Source of the DNA: Rhytidiadelphus loreus
Lineage: Eukaryota; Streptophyta; Bryopsida; Hypnales; Hylocomiaceae
Assembly (NCBI GenBank): GCA_947034895.1
Contig: OX344764.1
Coordinates: 4,340,001 to 4,404,000, forward strand
Direction: 5' to 3'
Length of the DNA stretch: 64,000 bases
The position numbers were made by a program, and so were the translations under genes. The notes beneath the pieces are model-generated. The model saw nothing but the letters and a program-made list of their open reading frames with translations. It was not told where the DNA came from and did no database searches. Position 1 is the first letter of the stretch. Each line of letters opens with the position of its first letter. Below, piece after piece: positions 10,930 to 22,006 of the stretch.

Positions 10930-13091
10930 ATGTCGTCGAGTTATATGACCGATGTGAGTTCAATCTCCCCGGCTTGTTTTTTTGGAACTCTAAGAGGACT
11001 CGCTTTGCTTTGCGTTGCCTCGCCTTGTGTAGGTTAAGAGAGAGCGAGGGTGTTTGTGTTTGTGGGGTAGAGAAATGAGAAACTTTCGCTTGACTTCTGT
11101 GACTGTGCACGTCTTTGCATGTGACTTGTGCACCAAGAGAATTTCCATTCTCCAGGCTCTTCACAATTGCTAGAACGTTGTTAAGCTTTAAAGTTCCTAG
11201 TTTGGTCAAGCCATCACTATTAATAATGACTTGTTTCGAAAAATGCTAGTTTACTCTCTTGTAGAATCAGTTACTGATGAGGCGAATTCTTGGTGTGTGT
11301 CTGTGTGTGTGTGTTTGTGTGTTTGTTTGTTGTGATGCTGTCCACAGCTATTCTATGGCAAGCCGGAGCCTGTGTGGGTGATCAACAACCGGCGAAGGGG
11401 CATGGGAGGAGATTCGTACTATCAGTCGGGATCTTACGGGGGTCAGGGATACGGAGGTCAGGGATACGGGTCTGGCTATGGCAGTGGTCGTGGCTCTTCT
11501 ATGTTGCCGGTAATCATCGATCTCGTAACTTATTATTTGATAACTATGTATATTAACATATTCTTGTGATTCTTGTGACGCTTACTTTGGCTTCTGGAAG
11601 TGACGAGCTTCGTTCTTGGTCTTGCAGGATGTGACTATCCAGACGCCTCTGATGGACATGAACGACGTTGCGAGGATCAAGAATGCTTTGAGTGTTCAAG
11701 GTTAGTTCTCTTTGTCCCTTCTGTCTATTGGGCTTGCACTGGCCAGGAGTACTCTCACATCACCAAGTTTATGTAAAATCTTACCATTTTAAGAAATTTC
11801 GTAGGTAGTTGCGTCCCAGGATGATTAGTTCCTTGTTTTCATTATAATGCTTAACAACACTTTGGAACGGCAAAGTCTGTAATTGCACATTTCCTGTACA
11901 TAGGGTTAGAATCTGTCGTGCTTGTGTTCACATTGATTGGACAACGTTCACATTTTGTGAAAGTTGCTAAGCTGTGAACACATGTGAGGCTGCATTTAGA
12001 ATCCGTTTGTCCCTCACTGGACGAGTGCTATTGACAGCAAGAGTACGCTTTATGCACTTGGAGGATCAGGGTCTTCAACTGGATCCAAAGGGGATGGGTA
12101 GGTTTAGCTCCCTCCAACCCTAGGGAACTTTGGAGGGGGACAATTTTGGCACTAATGTTTACCACGATAACCCATGACTGAAAGCGCTACTAGCCCCATG
12201 CACAGTTTAGCCAATCCCTCGATCCTCCCAGTGATGTGTGAGCACATTTAGAAACTCATGTATCCTCAAGACAGTTGTCCTTATAGGAGGTTTGCGTGTT
12301 CACCACCCTAGTAAATGTATAACGTGACAAAAGTTGAATCCCTGGACGGCATGGCAGACTCCTAATCTTGCTTAGACTATGTCATTTTGTCACGTGGGTG
12401 TTCTACCACTTGGAAATTAAATGGATACATAGGGTAAAATCAATCAGTCTGTAAAGTGGTTAAGTATACCTCAAAATTGTACGCTTGATGATCACCGAAG
12501 TTTGCGATTGTTGACATTATGAAACAGAAGAAACGAAATGTTTCTTCAGCAGTTGCACTTCATCGGTCTGCAACGTCGTGTGCAACATTGCTAAGTCTGA
12601 TTCTGTCACATGGGTGGTCAATTACTTGGGAATTGAATGGTGCCATAGAATAAAATGATCAGTCTACAAAGTGGTTGATTATACTGCAAATGCATATTTG
12701 ATGATCACCGAAGTTGCGAATGTGACATTAGAAAACTGAAATTTATCTTTCAACTGTCGCATTTTCAGGAGTCTACAACGTGGTGTGCGACATTCCAGCG
12801 CAGTCCGTGCGGGTGTCCTCCAACCTGTCTCCGCGGACGGTGGTGGAGCTCATCCGGCAGGCGATGGGGAGCGCCAACATCATCAACTACGTGGATCCAA
12901 TGCAGCCCACCTTCACGTCCGCGCGAGACAACATGCGCTACTCGTCCTACGACGACTCCTACTCTTACGACGGCCGGACGGGGTACAACCCCGCGTACAG
13001 CGCTCCTTACAACGGCCGCTCGTATGATAATGAGTTCCGGCCTTCGGGCTATGGCGGTCGGAGCAGTTATGGCAGCAATCCCTATATCTGA
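10930..13091 (+). CDS. HMA-like (ferredoxin-fold) protein with Gly/Tyr-rich flanks, no CxxC
   Basis: Four exons join in frame: 10930-10953, 11348-11509, 11628-11700 and 12769-13091. All junctions are GT-AG, and the product has 193 residues. The start ATG follows a CT-rich leader and opens MSSSYMTD. Exon 2 gives YGKPEPVWVINN and a Gly/Tyr-rich run of repeated GGQGYG. Exons 3-4 encode about 65 residues (DVTIQTPLMDMNDVARIKNA, then a second half ending VVELIRQAM) with the beta-alpha-beta-beta-alpha-beta spacing of heavy-metal-associated domains. The usual MxCxxC metal-binding loop is replaced by PLMDMND, so metal binding is unlikely. The C-terminus is Tyr/Ser/Gly-rich, ends SNPYI and lacks a CaaX box, so it is not a typical isoprenylated HIPP. 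It may be a protein- or RNA-interaction module. The fold is inferred by eye. A 3' UTR intron (about 13,110-13,428, ending TTCTGCAG) is possible. Confidence 0.75.
11292..11335 (+). repeat. (GT)n-rich microsatellite in intron 1
   Basis: A run of TG dinucleotides with CTG and TTTG interruptions lies just before the exon 2 acceptor of the HMA-like gene. Confidence 0.8.
12385..12600 (+). pseudogene. Decayed tandem duplicate of the intron 3/exon 4 junction of the HMA-like gene
   Basis: About 205-217 bp upstream of the true exon 4 lies a diverged copy of the intron end and exon start. GTCTGCAACGTCGTGTGCAA at 12,566 corresponds to GTCTACAACGTGGTGTGCGA at 12,771. Preceding words such as AAAGTGGTT, ATACT or ATACC and TGATGATCACCGAAGTT are also paired. 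The duplicate has lost the CAG acceptor (CATCG in its place), so it reads as a dead pseudo-exon inside intron 3. Confidence 0.7.
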
Positions 13092-14133
13092 TTCTCCAGA
13101 CATCAAAGGTACCCACACTTAAGATCTCTTTGTTAGAAAATCTGAGCGGATTCTTACGCACCAAAAGATGTGTGAATATTTGCCTGGATATCGTATGCAA
13201 AAGTTACAAGGGTTCAAAGTGTTTTGAACACACACTGACACACCTATTGGACACTTTGAATTCTTGCATTTGATTACGCTGATGGTGAAATTTTGTCCTC
13301 CATAGAGTGTGCAATTGGATCCCTTGAAATTGAAGTTTGGATGAAGCTCTAAGCTCTACTTTGACGTGCCAATGTAGAGGCTCGCATTGAGGATGCTCTT
13401 AACTTACTGACATCTCTTCTTCTGCAGTTGGAATGTACAGGTGAAAGACCGTCTCCCAACGAGCGTATCATGGATCCTCCTCGCTCTAGAAGCATCCAGC
13501 TGGTTTGGGGAGGCAAGAGGGTGTCTGCGTCGTGTGAGCTCCACATTGGGGGTTCTTTGAAGGCCTTTGAAAATGCCTTGAGAAAATGAGAGACCCTCTT
13601 TTTTCAGTCTGTAACTTAGTAGGAGAAACAGGACTTCAGAGTATGTTGTTTTTCCAAGTGGCAGTTTTAGGTGTTGCACATTCTGTGAGTCACAACGGAA
13701 CTAAGGTAGCAAGACCAAAATTATGCGACACTTTTAGTGCTGAGCATTGTTTATTTGAATAGCCAAATTTTTACATGAATTTATTTGTGAAGCATAGAGG
13801 ACTGGTTCCAATCTACCAAAAAATTGCATTGTTTGTAATAGATTTACGGTTTAAAAAGTTTTGTTGGTAGATGTGTTGAGGTGTAGACTTTCAAAAATCA
13901 ACGCATACATGTCTAAATGTGCTGATTTAGGTTTGTGTCTCCATTACACCCAAATTTGCAATCTAGGTATTTTGTGCAATGCCCTTATTGCCTCTTGTAT
14001 TTTTAGAGAGAATCACTTGAGTGACCACAAGTAAAAGTGGATTCACATTAATCCCATAAAAATTGAAATTGATATTAATTTTCAAACATGTTTGGTGCAA
14101 AAATAGAAAACCATTAGCAGGTGAGGATCTTTT
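13092..14133. other. 3' flank of HMA-like gene, then AT-rich spacer
   Basis: The first 500 bases probably include the 3' UTR. Antisense frames at 13,349-13,679 have no motif. Nothing else was recognised. Confidence 0.4.
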
Positions 14134-14991
14134 CAACTTGTTTTGGCAAGCATTTGTTCATAACTAAGTCCACCTAAATGAACCACATCTTTGTTCTTAC
14201 AAAACCCATTTGAACAAACATTTAGTGAATTGGTGAATGAAACACATCTTTGTTCATACCAAGCCCACCTGAACAAACATTTAGTGATCTATATCTTTTA
14301 TTGGCTTCAAAATTGCATATAAATAGATATGAACCTTGATATCATTATTTAACAATAATGAACGTTTCAAGAACGACATCTTTGTTTATATCAAGCCTAC
14401 TTGAATGAACATTTAATGAACCACATCTTTTATTGGCTTTAAACAACCTATAAATAGATTATAAACCACATTTTTTTATAGGGCTTAAATTGCCTATAAA
14501 CAAATATGAACCTTGATTTCATTTTCTAACAATAATATGCCTATAAATAGATATAAACCTTGATATCATTCTTTAATAATAACATCCAATTTAGTTAATA
14601 TCTATTAATAGACAATTTAAGGCTAGTAAAGATGAAGTTCATTAAATGTTGATTCATCCATTTATCTAGAGTATGTAAACTACCTGCATAAATAGATTAA
14701 GAAGTACATCTTTTATCAACTTTAAACTATCTATAAATAGATATCAACTTTGATATCATTCTTTAGCAATAATATCCACTTCAGTTTATTTATTTATTTA
14801 TAGGCGGTTTACCCATTTCCATTGAGTATGTAACTCATTTTCTTTAGGCAAGCAATTAGGTGTTATTGTTAGAATGTAATATTAAGGTTTATATCTATTT
14901 ATAGGTGATTTAAGGTTGCTAAAAGATGTGGTTCATTAAATGTTTGTTTAGGTACGCTTAGTTGTAAAGGAATGTTCGTCAAAACAAGTTG
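14134..14991. mobile_element. TIR-bounded non-autonomous element with internal repeats
   Basis: The ends are imperfect inverted repeats of about 45 bp or more. The left end begins CAACTTGTTTTGGCAAGC; the right end, reverse complemented, begins CAACTTGTTTTGACGAAC. Both then share TAACTAAG or CAACTAAG, ACCTAAA and a stretch ending GAACCACATCTTT. Inside are many copies of AACATTTA.TGA, CACATCTTTT and CTATAAATAGAT in both orientations. No clean target duplication and no coding sequence were seen, so the superfamily is undetermined. Confidence 0.6.
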
Positions 14992-15029
14992 CAGCATTAG
15001 GCAATAAAAGAATGTTAAACTTTTGGAAT

Positions 15030-15420
15030 CTCTAGCTGCCATATCTACCCACAAACTAAAACTCTTTATAACTTTCATCTCATTAATCAAAATGGAATGA
15101 TTCAAAGCTTTTCACATATCTATAAATCTAGAGAACCAATTTCAAATTTTTATTTCTTAAAAAAGTGATTTTTAAAGAAGTTTTTTAGATTGCCCAATCT
15201 ACCTACCAACCGCTAAAAGTTACATATCATGCAATAATTTTTTAACTATGTAGTGAAAAGTTATGAAAATTATTGCGCCTTAAAGCTAATCTTCAAGCAC
15301 ATGTTCTATGAAATTTCAAAGGAGAAAAATAAAAATTCCATTTGTAGTGAGTTGTCCAAAATTGCTATGTTGCCAAAAAAACGAGGTTTGGACCTTTAGG
15401 GATTAAAGAAACATTAGATG
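15030..15420 (+). repeat. Dispersed repeat (paralogue of 44,711-45,048 plus 46,571-46,595)
   Basis: This sequence is collinear with the DNA on both sides of the CACTA-like element at 45,049-46,570 but lacks that element. Shared words include ATAACTTTCATCTCA, GAATGATTCAAAGCTTT, CCTTAAAGC and GGACCTTTAGGG. It therefore serves as an empty-site control for that insertion. No coding frame is present. Confidence 0.75.
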
Positions 15421-18239
15421 TGTTTTAGCCCCTCGGGAGGGCCATTTCAAGTTGGTTCCCCTTGTTGGGAACTAGCCACTATTTGGTTCAATTTCTTTTA
15501 AATTATTAAAATAATAAATAAAATAATAATATTTAAAAAATTATTATTATTATTTTCTAACATGGCAATCTCTCGGCCATGTCAATAGGATGTTATGGCT
15601 GCATGTTATGTTCCCGCAGTCTAGAATTGTAGGGAACTTGTAGCCCTCCAAACAAACTAAATCCCATCTAATGAAAATATATATTATAAGTGGTTAAAGC
15701 AAAAACATATACCTTACATGAAGCATCCAATGTTGAAAAAATTAGTTTTGGGGACCTTAGGCATTCACCACTTGAATTGAAGTATTTCATATTTTAGAAA
15801 GGAGTCATTTCAAATTTTGTGACATTCTTCTTCATATGCTCTACGGGATGCTCTATAACTTTACACAATGTATGACATTCTTCTTCATAGATCCTACACC
15901 TTTTTAACAAAATAAAATAAAATAATACGTTTTTGCTCTACAATCAAAATCACTGAAAGGAAGATAAATAATTTTACAAAACCTATCAATGTCTAGAACT
16001 ACAATTACATTTCCAAAATTAATTGAGGTATTAGAATTTAAATTTTTAAATTTGTTTAGAGATTTATTAGAATCGTTAGTTCTCAAAGCCTATATAGTTC
16101 AAAACCTTAAACCATCTATCACTTTGCTTAGAGAGCAACGGAACCCAAATTTTTATTCTTTTAAAATATTAATTAAAAAAATTAATAGATGTATTTAGAG
16201 TTTTACAATTATAAATCTATTGCAAAAAAATTGCTCTAAAATTTTCAATATTTAAGATGTAGTTAACTACGAAAAGAATTTGTATTTTTTAATTTCAAAA
16301 TTTATTTATAAATATTGGTGATAGCAATTATGAATATAATTATATAGATGTAATTCAAAATCTAAATCTAAAACTATTGTTTTAAATCAATGTCAAACTT
16401 ATTTCTCCATAGCAAGCTATTCTTAAAAATACATCTTTACAAAACTTCAAATCAAAAGATGAATCATTGTATTTATGTGTTAATTTAGTTTCTTCAAACT
16501 CACATTTGGTTACTTGAATGTTCTTCATTAGCTTTTTCACAACACCAATAAGGGATCCTAAATTCCTAACCAACAACTAAGTGCTTGATTCAAGAATGTC
16601 TCAATTGATATTGGATGTACCAATATTAGATATAGACACACTCTATATATTGATTTGTGTCTGCTAGTACAACCACTTTTGAGTGCATTGTGACACTTCT
16701 ATGACAATGCACTCAAAATTTTAATTAATTGAAAAAAATTTAACTCCCCCCACCCTGAGTTTAAAATTTTTATTAATTTTTATTAATTTCTTAATTCTTT
16801 CCTCCCTTCCTACTTGTAATTTTTTGAATGAGGTTAACATGACAAATAATATGGGACAATGAAAATCCCATATCTCGTATTTGTATCCGCACCCATATTG
16901 TATCGCATTCCAATATCAAGTATCCATATCCATATTTTGGTACCGTATCTGTAATCATATTCTAATTCTGTATCCATATTCATATTTGGATGGATGGCTC
17001 AGATTAAATCTCAAAAATCAACAACTTGAGAAATTTTGAGAAATCGATGGCATTTGGGAGGGGGAAGCATTTAAAAAAAATCAACGGCCTTTAAATTTTT
17101 TGGGAGAGTGGGGGGGCAACTAATACAAACCAGAGTGGAAAATCTTTTTTCATTGGATTATGTCACATGCTTTATATCCAATGCTTAGTGGCTACCTTTC
17201 TGAAAATAGTACCGATTGAAATTATGTTTTTATTAGAGAAAAATAGACCATTTGATCTTATTGAATAGTCTACTTTCTAATGAACAAGGCAATGTAGACT
17301 ACATAGGTGGTTGCACGAAAGATTGAACATTTTTAGTAGCATTTTGCGGAAATTGCAATTTCTACGTTCAATACTATAAGTACTACAAGTACTATGAAAT
17401 AGAACAATTTCAACCGTTGATTTGAAAAATCAACGGCTAGTAGTACCTATGATTGCCTGCAAATACTAAAAAAAGTACTATTTGAAAAAAATATAGTTTG
17501 TCATAGAAAATAGATACAATTAGGGTGATCGCATTTAACCAAGAAATGGAAGTCAAAATCATCTTCAATGTTCAGAAGTGTGTGAGTAAGGGAGACCTAT
17601 TTATAGGAATATAGAGTCCATAAAATAATGTGTTTTTATATTTTCTTTAGTAAGCACATGTTTCCCTGTTGTGGGAATAGACCACAAAATTTTCAAATCT
17701 AGATCATTAATTTTGAGTACTCCCTAGTACTAAAAACAACTAAACCTCAAAGTGTGACAAATTAGCAAAATTGACTTTTAAATATAAATTGATTTTTTAA
17801 AATTTCTAAAAAATAAAGGATATGATTATAGTCCAGTTAACCATCTCCAATAAAAATTTGAAGTTCATCGAATTCTACAATCAAAAGATTTAGTAGAAAA
17901 CAACTTTGTCACTCTAAATGTGATGCAAAATAGGAGCTAACTTTCTTGCAATCACCTAGTGGTACTTAAGTCTTGCTGATGAATAAGTTTTTGACATTGG
18001 AAATTTATAAATCCTTTGCCATTGGACAAAAAAGAAATGACTATTGAGAAGTTTAACAAGTATGGGATGTCAGACATTGCACCTAGGTCCTATAGAGAAA
18101 ATGTAAAGCACATAGTATGCCACTGATGCTTATGTCATTGTAGCTGCTATAGCTTGAATGTACTCAACTCAAATCCAACTACATATGTTAGACTATTTAA
18201 ACTATTTAGAATGTTTCAAACAACATTAGATATACCAAT
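15421..18239. other. AT-rich intergenic DNA, no gene seen
   Basis: Nothing coding was found. A short hairpin at about 17,412-17,437 (CCGTTGATTT paired with AAATCAACGG) may be the core of an old MITE but has no clear ends. Confidence 0.5.
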
Positions 18240-18328
18240 CACTAGTAGAAAATTGTGTTGCAGTCAACAAAATCCAGATGACATTTATATTGATTGCAAC
18301 ACAATTTTCAAAAATTTGTGTTCCAGTG
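18240..18328. mobile_element. Short CACTA-type MITE with 3-bp target duplication
   Basis: The element begins CACTAGTAGAAAATTGTG and ends in CCAGTG. Internal arms pair: AAAATTGTGTTGCAGTC near the left end against GATTGCAACACAATTTTC on the right. It is flanked by AAT at 18,237-18,239 and AAT at 18,329-18,331. The terminal CACTA and 3-bp duplication fit the CACTA superfamily. At 89 bp it is a heavily deleted relic. Confidence 0.6.
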
Positions 18329-21300
18329 AATACTAGATATAATTATGATCTCCATCAACCCATTTTTAGTTTTTTATTGATAAAGCAATTTGTATCTTAG
18401 AATACATGTAAGTGAAAGAATAATGGATTGAATCATCCATATGTTCATCTATTAACTTTCATCCAATTATTGATAAATTTAGTATTTTTTAAGAAGGATC
18501 TGGCTATTTCATTCATTTCTTTGCTCATTTAATCTTAGTGTCAAAGTAATTAGTGCTAAAATGAGGTAAAATTTAGGCCAAAATTCTCTAAGATAAATTT
18601 GGTTGCTCTCCATATTGAAATTTTTAGTTGTCACCTTCAAAAATGGATTCTATTGAGCTTATATTTTAAATAGACAGATGTATATCCTTATCTTTTGCAA
18701 TATAATAAAATGGTTATAATTCAATTTTTTATAAATTTTCAAATAAAATTTTAAACTTATTAAAAATCTCCATTTTTTATAGTCTCTAAAGTACAAAACT
18801 TTAGTTGATTGTCAATGAATAGCAACATAACTCTCATTTTTAACTTTGAAAGGTAATAATCATATCCAAACTTTTACAATTACAAATATATTACAAAAGA
18901 TATTATTCTAAATTTTTTAATATTTTGGATGTCATTAATTAAAGAAGAAATTTTCAATTTTTATTTATAATTATTGGTGATAGCAATTACAAAATCTAAG
19001 CATACAAATGTAATACAAAATTCAAAATCTACAATTTTTTGTTAATAAATCAAATATTTTAAAGTTATTTCTCCACATTATTGTTTATAATTCATATTTA
19101 CAAAACTTCAAATCAAGAAATGAACCAATGAGTTTACGGGTTAATTTAATCTTTTCAAATTCAAGTTTAGTCATTTGAATGTCTTAAATTAGTTTTTTTT
19201 ACAATAGCACCAAAAGATTCTATTATATGACTAAATACTCATGTCCTTTTAATTGGTTGCCCACACTCAACTACAAGCCATCATATTTATGAAATGAGCT
19301 CAAGCAAAGCCCCCTTGAAATTGGATGGAAAAATGATTTTTTCTATCCTAAAACTTTCTCTAAAATCACCCTAAAGACATTTTTCTCAAAAGAATTAATT
19401 TTAGGATTAATTATAATACACTAAAAAAATCTACATATTTTAAAAATATGTTCCAAAGTTGAGTAGCAAACTCTCTAACAAAGAATGTTTTTTTCCAAAA
19501 TTCCAATATATGTTTGAATTCTCAGAAACTTAATTTATATGAATTTTTATACAAGACATTGTGTTCTCCTAAACCTTACACAAAAAATTGACCAAATAAG
19601 CATTTAAAATATTTGGTTAGTTTTTTAATATTTCATTTTATACCATATAAATTACCTACCTACCATCCTATTGCATAGCCTATAATAGGAGGGCAAGAAA
19701 ACTAGAGTTATGGTAGAAGTGAAGCAAGGTGCTCACACTAGCAATACAATCATCAAAGACCCTCTTCTTTGTTTTGTGTTTTTGTGTTTAAGAAATACTC
19801 TTATCCAATAGAGTTTACTAATTTGAATCTCCCTTGTGATTGCTAGTTGCCATTACAACGTCCACTATTGCATGATTTTTTTAGAGAATTTGGGTACATT
19901 GTTTTGGGTTTGGCTTTCAAAAATTGGCATCCATTTTTGGGAGATGTAGATGGTAAAAATCTTTCTATTTTAGAAATATAGGAAGTGATGGTTAGTGTTG
20001 TGAATTTTGGTGATGTTGCAAATCAATTTGTTCTTCTTCAATTTTTTGGCATTTTGAACAGATTTCTTAGATATAATTATATGAAGCACAAAGTGAGTGA
20101 TTCAAATTTTTTTTTTGGTGTTGTTTGAGGATTTTGAATGTGTATGAGAATTTTGTGCACAAAGGGGAGAGAGTAGATTAAGTTGTAATTTTTTTGGTTC
20201 TTCTTAGAGTATCAATTAACATTGCCACATGTGATCTAGGGCATTTTTGTGGGGTGAAATAGTGCCAAATTGCACTAGAAAATTTTTTTTGGCTAAAAAT
20301 TGGCAACAAATCATGAACTTCTTTGATAGAAAACTTCAAATTAAAAAAATCTTCAATGAAATCACTAGATTGTGGATGAAAACATAATTATAGACATGTG
20401 ATATGTGCTAATGTGACATTTTCTACCCAATATATAGATGAATGTTGAAATTTGGAGTACCACTATAACATTTCATTTTGCCACTTTAGCACTTCATAAA
20501 TTTTAAAAAAGAAGCCTTGATGCGATCTTATCTTTCTCTCGTTAATTTATTAGCTCTTTTTTCCTAGTAGTTAGGTGTTCCATTTCTTTCAAAATGAAGT
20601 TTTTAGATGACGTTCAACATGAATCTAATCTTCAAGAATTTTTAGACATTTAAAAAAAATTTGTAGATTTGCACCTATAATATTCTTGTTGTATTTTTGA
20701 TTGTTGTGCAGGCTCTTCACAATAGTGTATGCCATAGACATCATGTTCCCCATCTTGCTTGAGACATCTGTTTATGTTGTCTCCATGAAGAGGGCGCATG
20801 TGCATTGACAAAGAGAGGTTTGAACCATTCCCCAAAGTTGACATCACCAACTTGATTTCGGGACTTCAATATCTGTGCGAAAATTAATGTCGCCAAAGTC
20901 TTTGGAGACAAAATTGAGGCCGTAAAACTTTATTCTAGCTTCAATTGTAATGTAGACAACAACAAAGTCCTAATTTTTTTAATGTAAGTTACAATTCAAA
21001 AAAAGTGAATAAACAATTGTTTTTATTTTAGATTGAAATGACCATAATTGATCAATACCATGATTCATTTTTGAATATCATGAGGTTGGCGTTTGGCATG
21101 GATCAAATGAATCTACATTACTTGACAACTCTATTTTTGTAAATTGGTTCTTTATTTGTGATAACTAGGGCAATTTGATACAAATTGCAAAGTCTATTTT
21201 ATAATAACCTTGATAGTAGATTGGCTATGAAGTGTACAAACAATGTAGATTCATGTATTTAGGATGAATTTTCTACTATTCTAAAGTATTGTCAAATATG

Positions 21301-22006
21301 AATAAAGTTAATTATAAGGTATTGTAAATTCATTCTAATTATGTCAATGAAATAACAATATTTACGTTTGAAGATAATCTATAATCCTCTTTCAATTGCT
21401 ATTTGAATGAATTCTTGATCTTTAAGGGCTTAGGATTGACAAAAATTGCTTCAAAAAGAATAGATGTGAAAATTTTTAAATTAAAAAAAAACAATATTAA
21501 AAAAAATGAAAAATGAAAAATCTTGCAAAACAAATATCTATCTTAAAACACATGTCCCACTCTTCCAACTTTTGAATTAATAATATGCCGGCCCTTTACT
21601 TACGGATAAGGAATAAGAAGCATGCTCACAAGCTTATTGGGATGTTTTTAGATGTGCTTACCTTAGGTTGCAATGGAAATTAACCTCCCCCAACTGCTCC
21701 ACTCACTCACCACCTGAGTTTCCTTTGCGAATGTAGCTTCAGTCACGAGGATGGTGAATTAACCTAATTTAATTGAAAAATTGCGATGGCTATGAAACTC
21801 GAATCGGTGTTTTCCCGAAGCCAGCCCTCGCGACTCTGTCTCCCGACCTTGCGATTTAGTTTGGTTCCGATGGAGACCGGAACAAAGGACTTCTAATTTT
21901 CGAAGTGGCGAATGCTTTTTAGTATCGTTAGGGCAGTTGAAGTGGGAGATGGTGGAGAGAGTCGGGACGAAGCTTTAGGGTTTGCGGCACTCGGAGTTCG
22001 GTTGCG
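18329..22006. other. AT-rich spacer and promoter side of the CHD-tail/FYR gene
   Basis: No gene was found up to about 21,600. From about 21,840 the composition rises in GC and leads into the ATG at 22,007, so the last 200-400 bases are the likely promoter and leader. The minus-strand frame at 20,650-20,850 has no motif. Confidence 0.45.
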
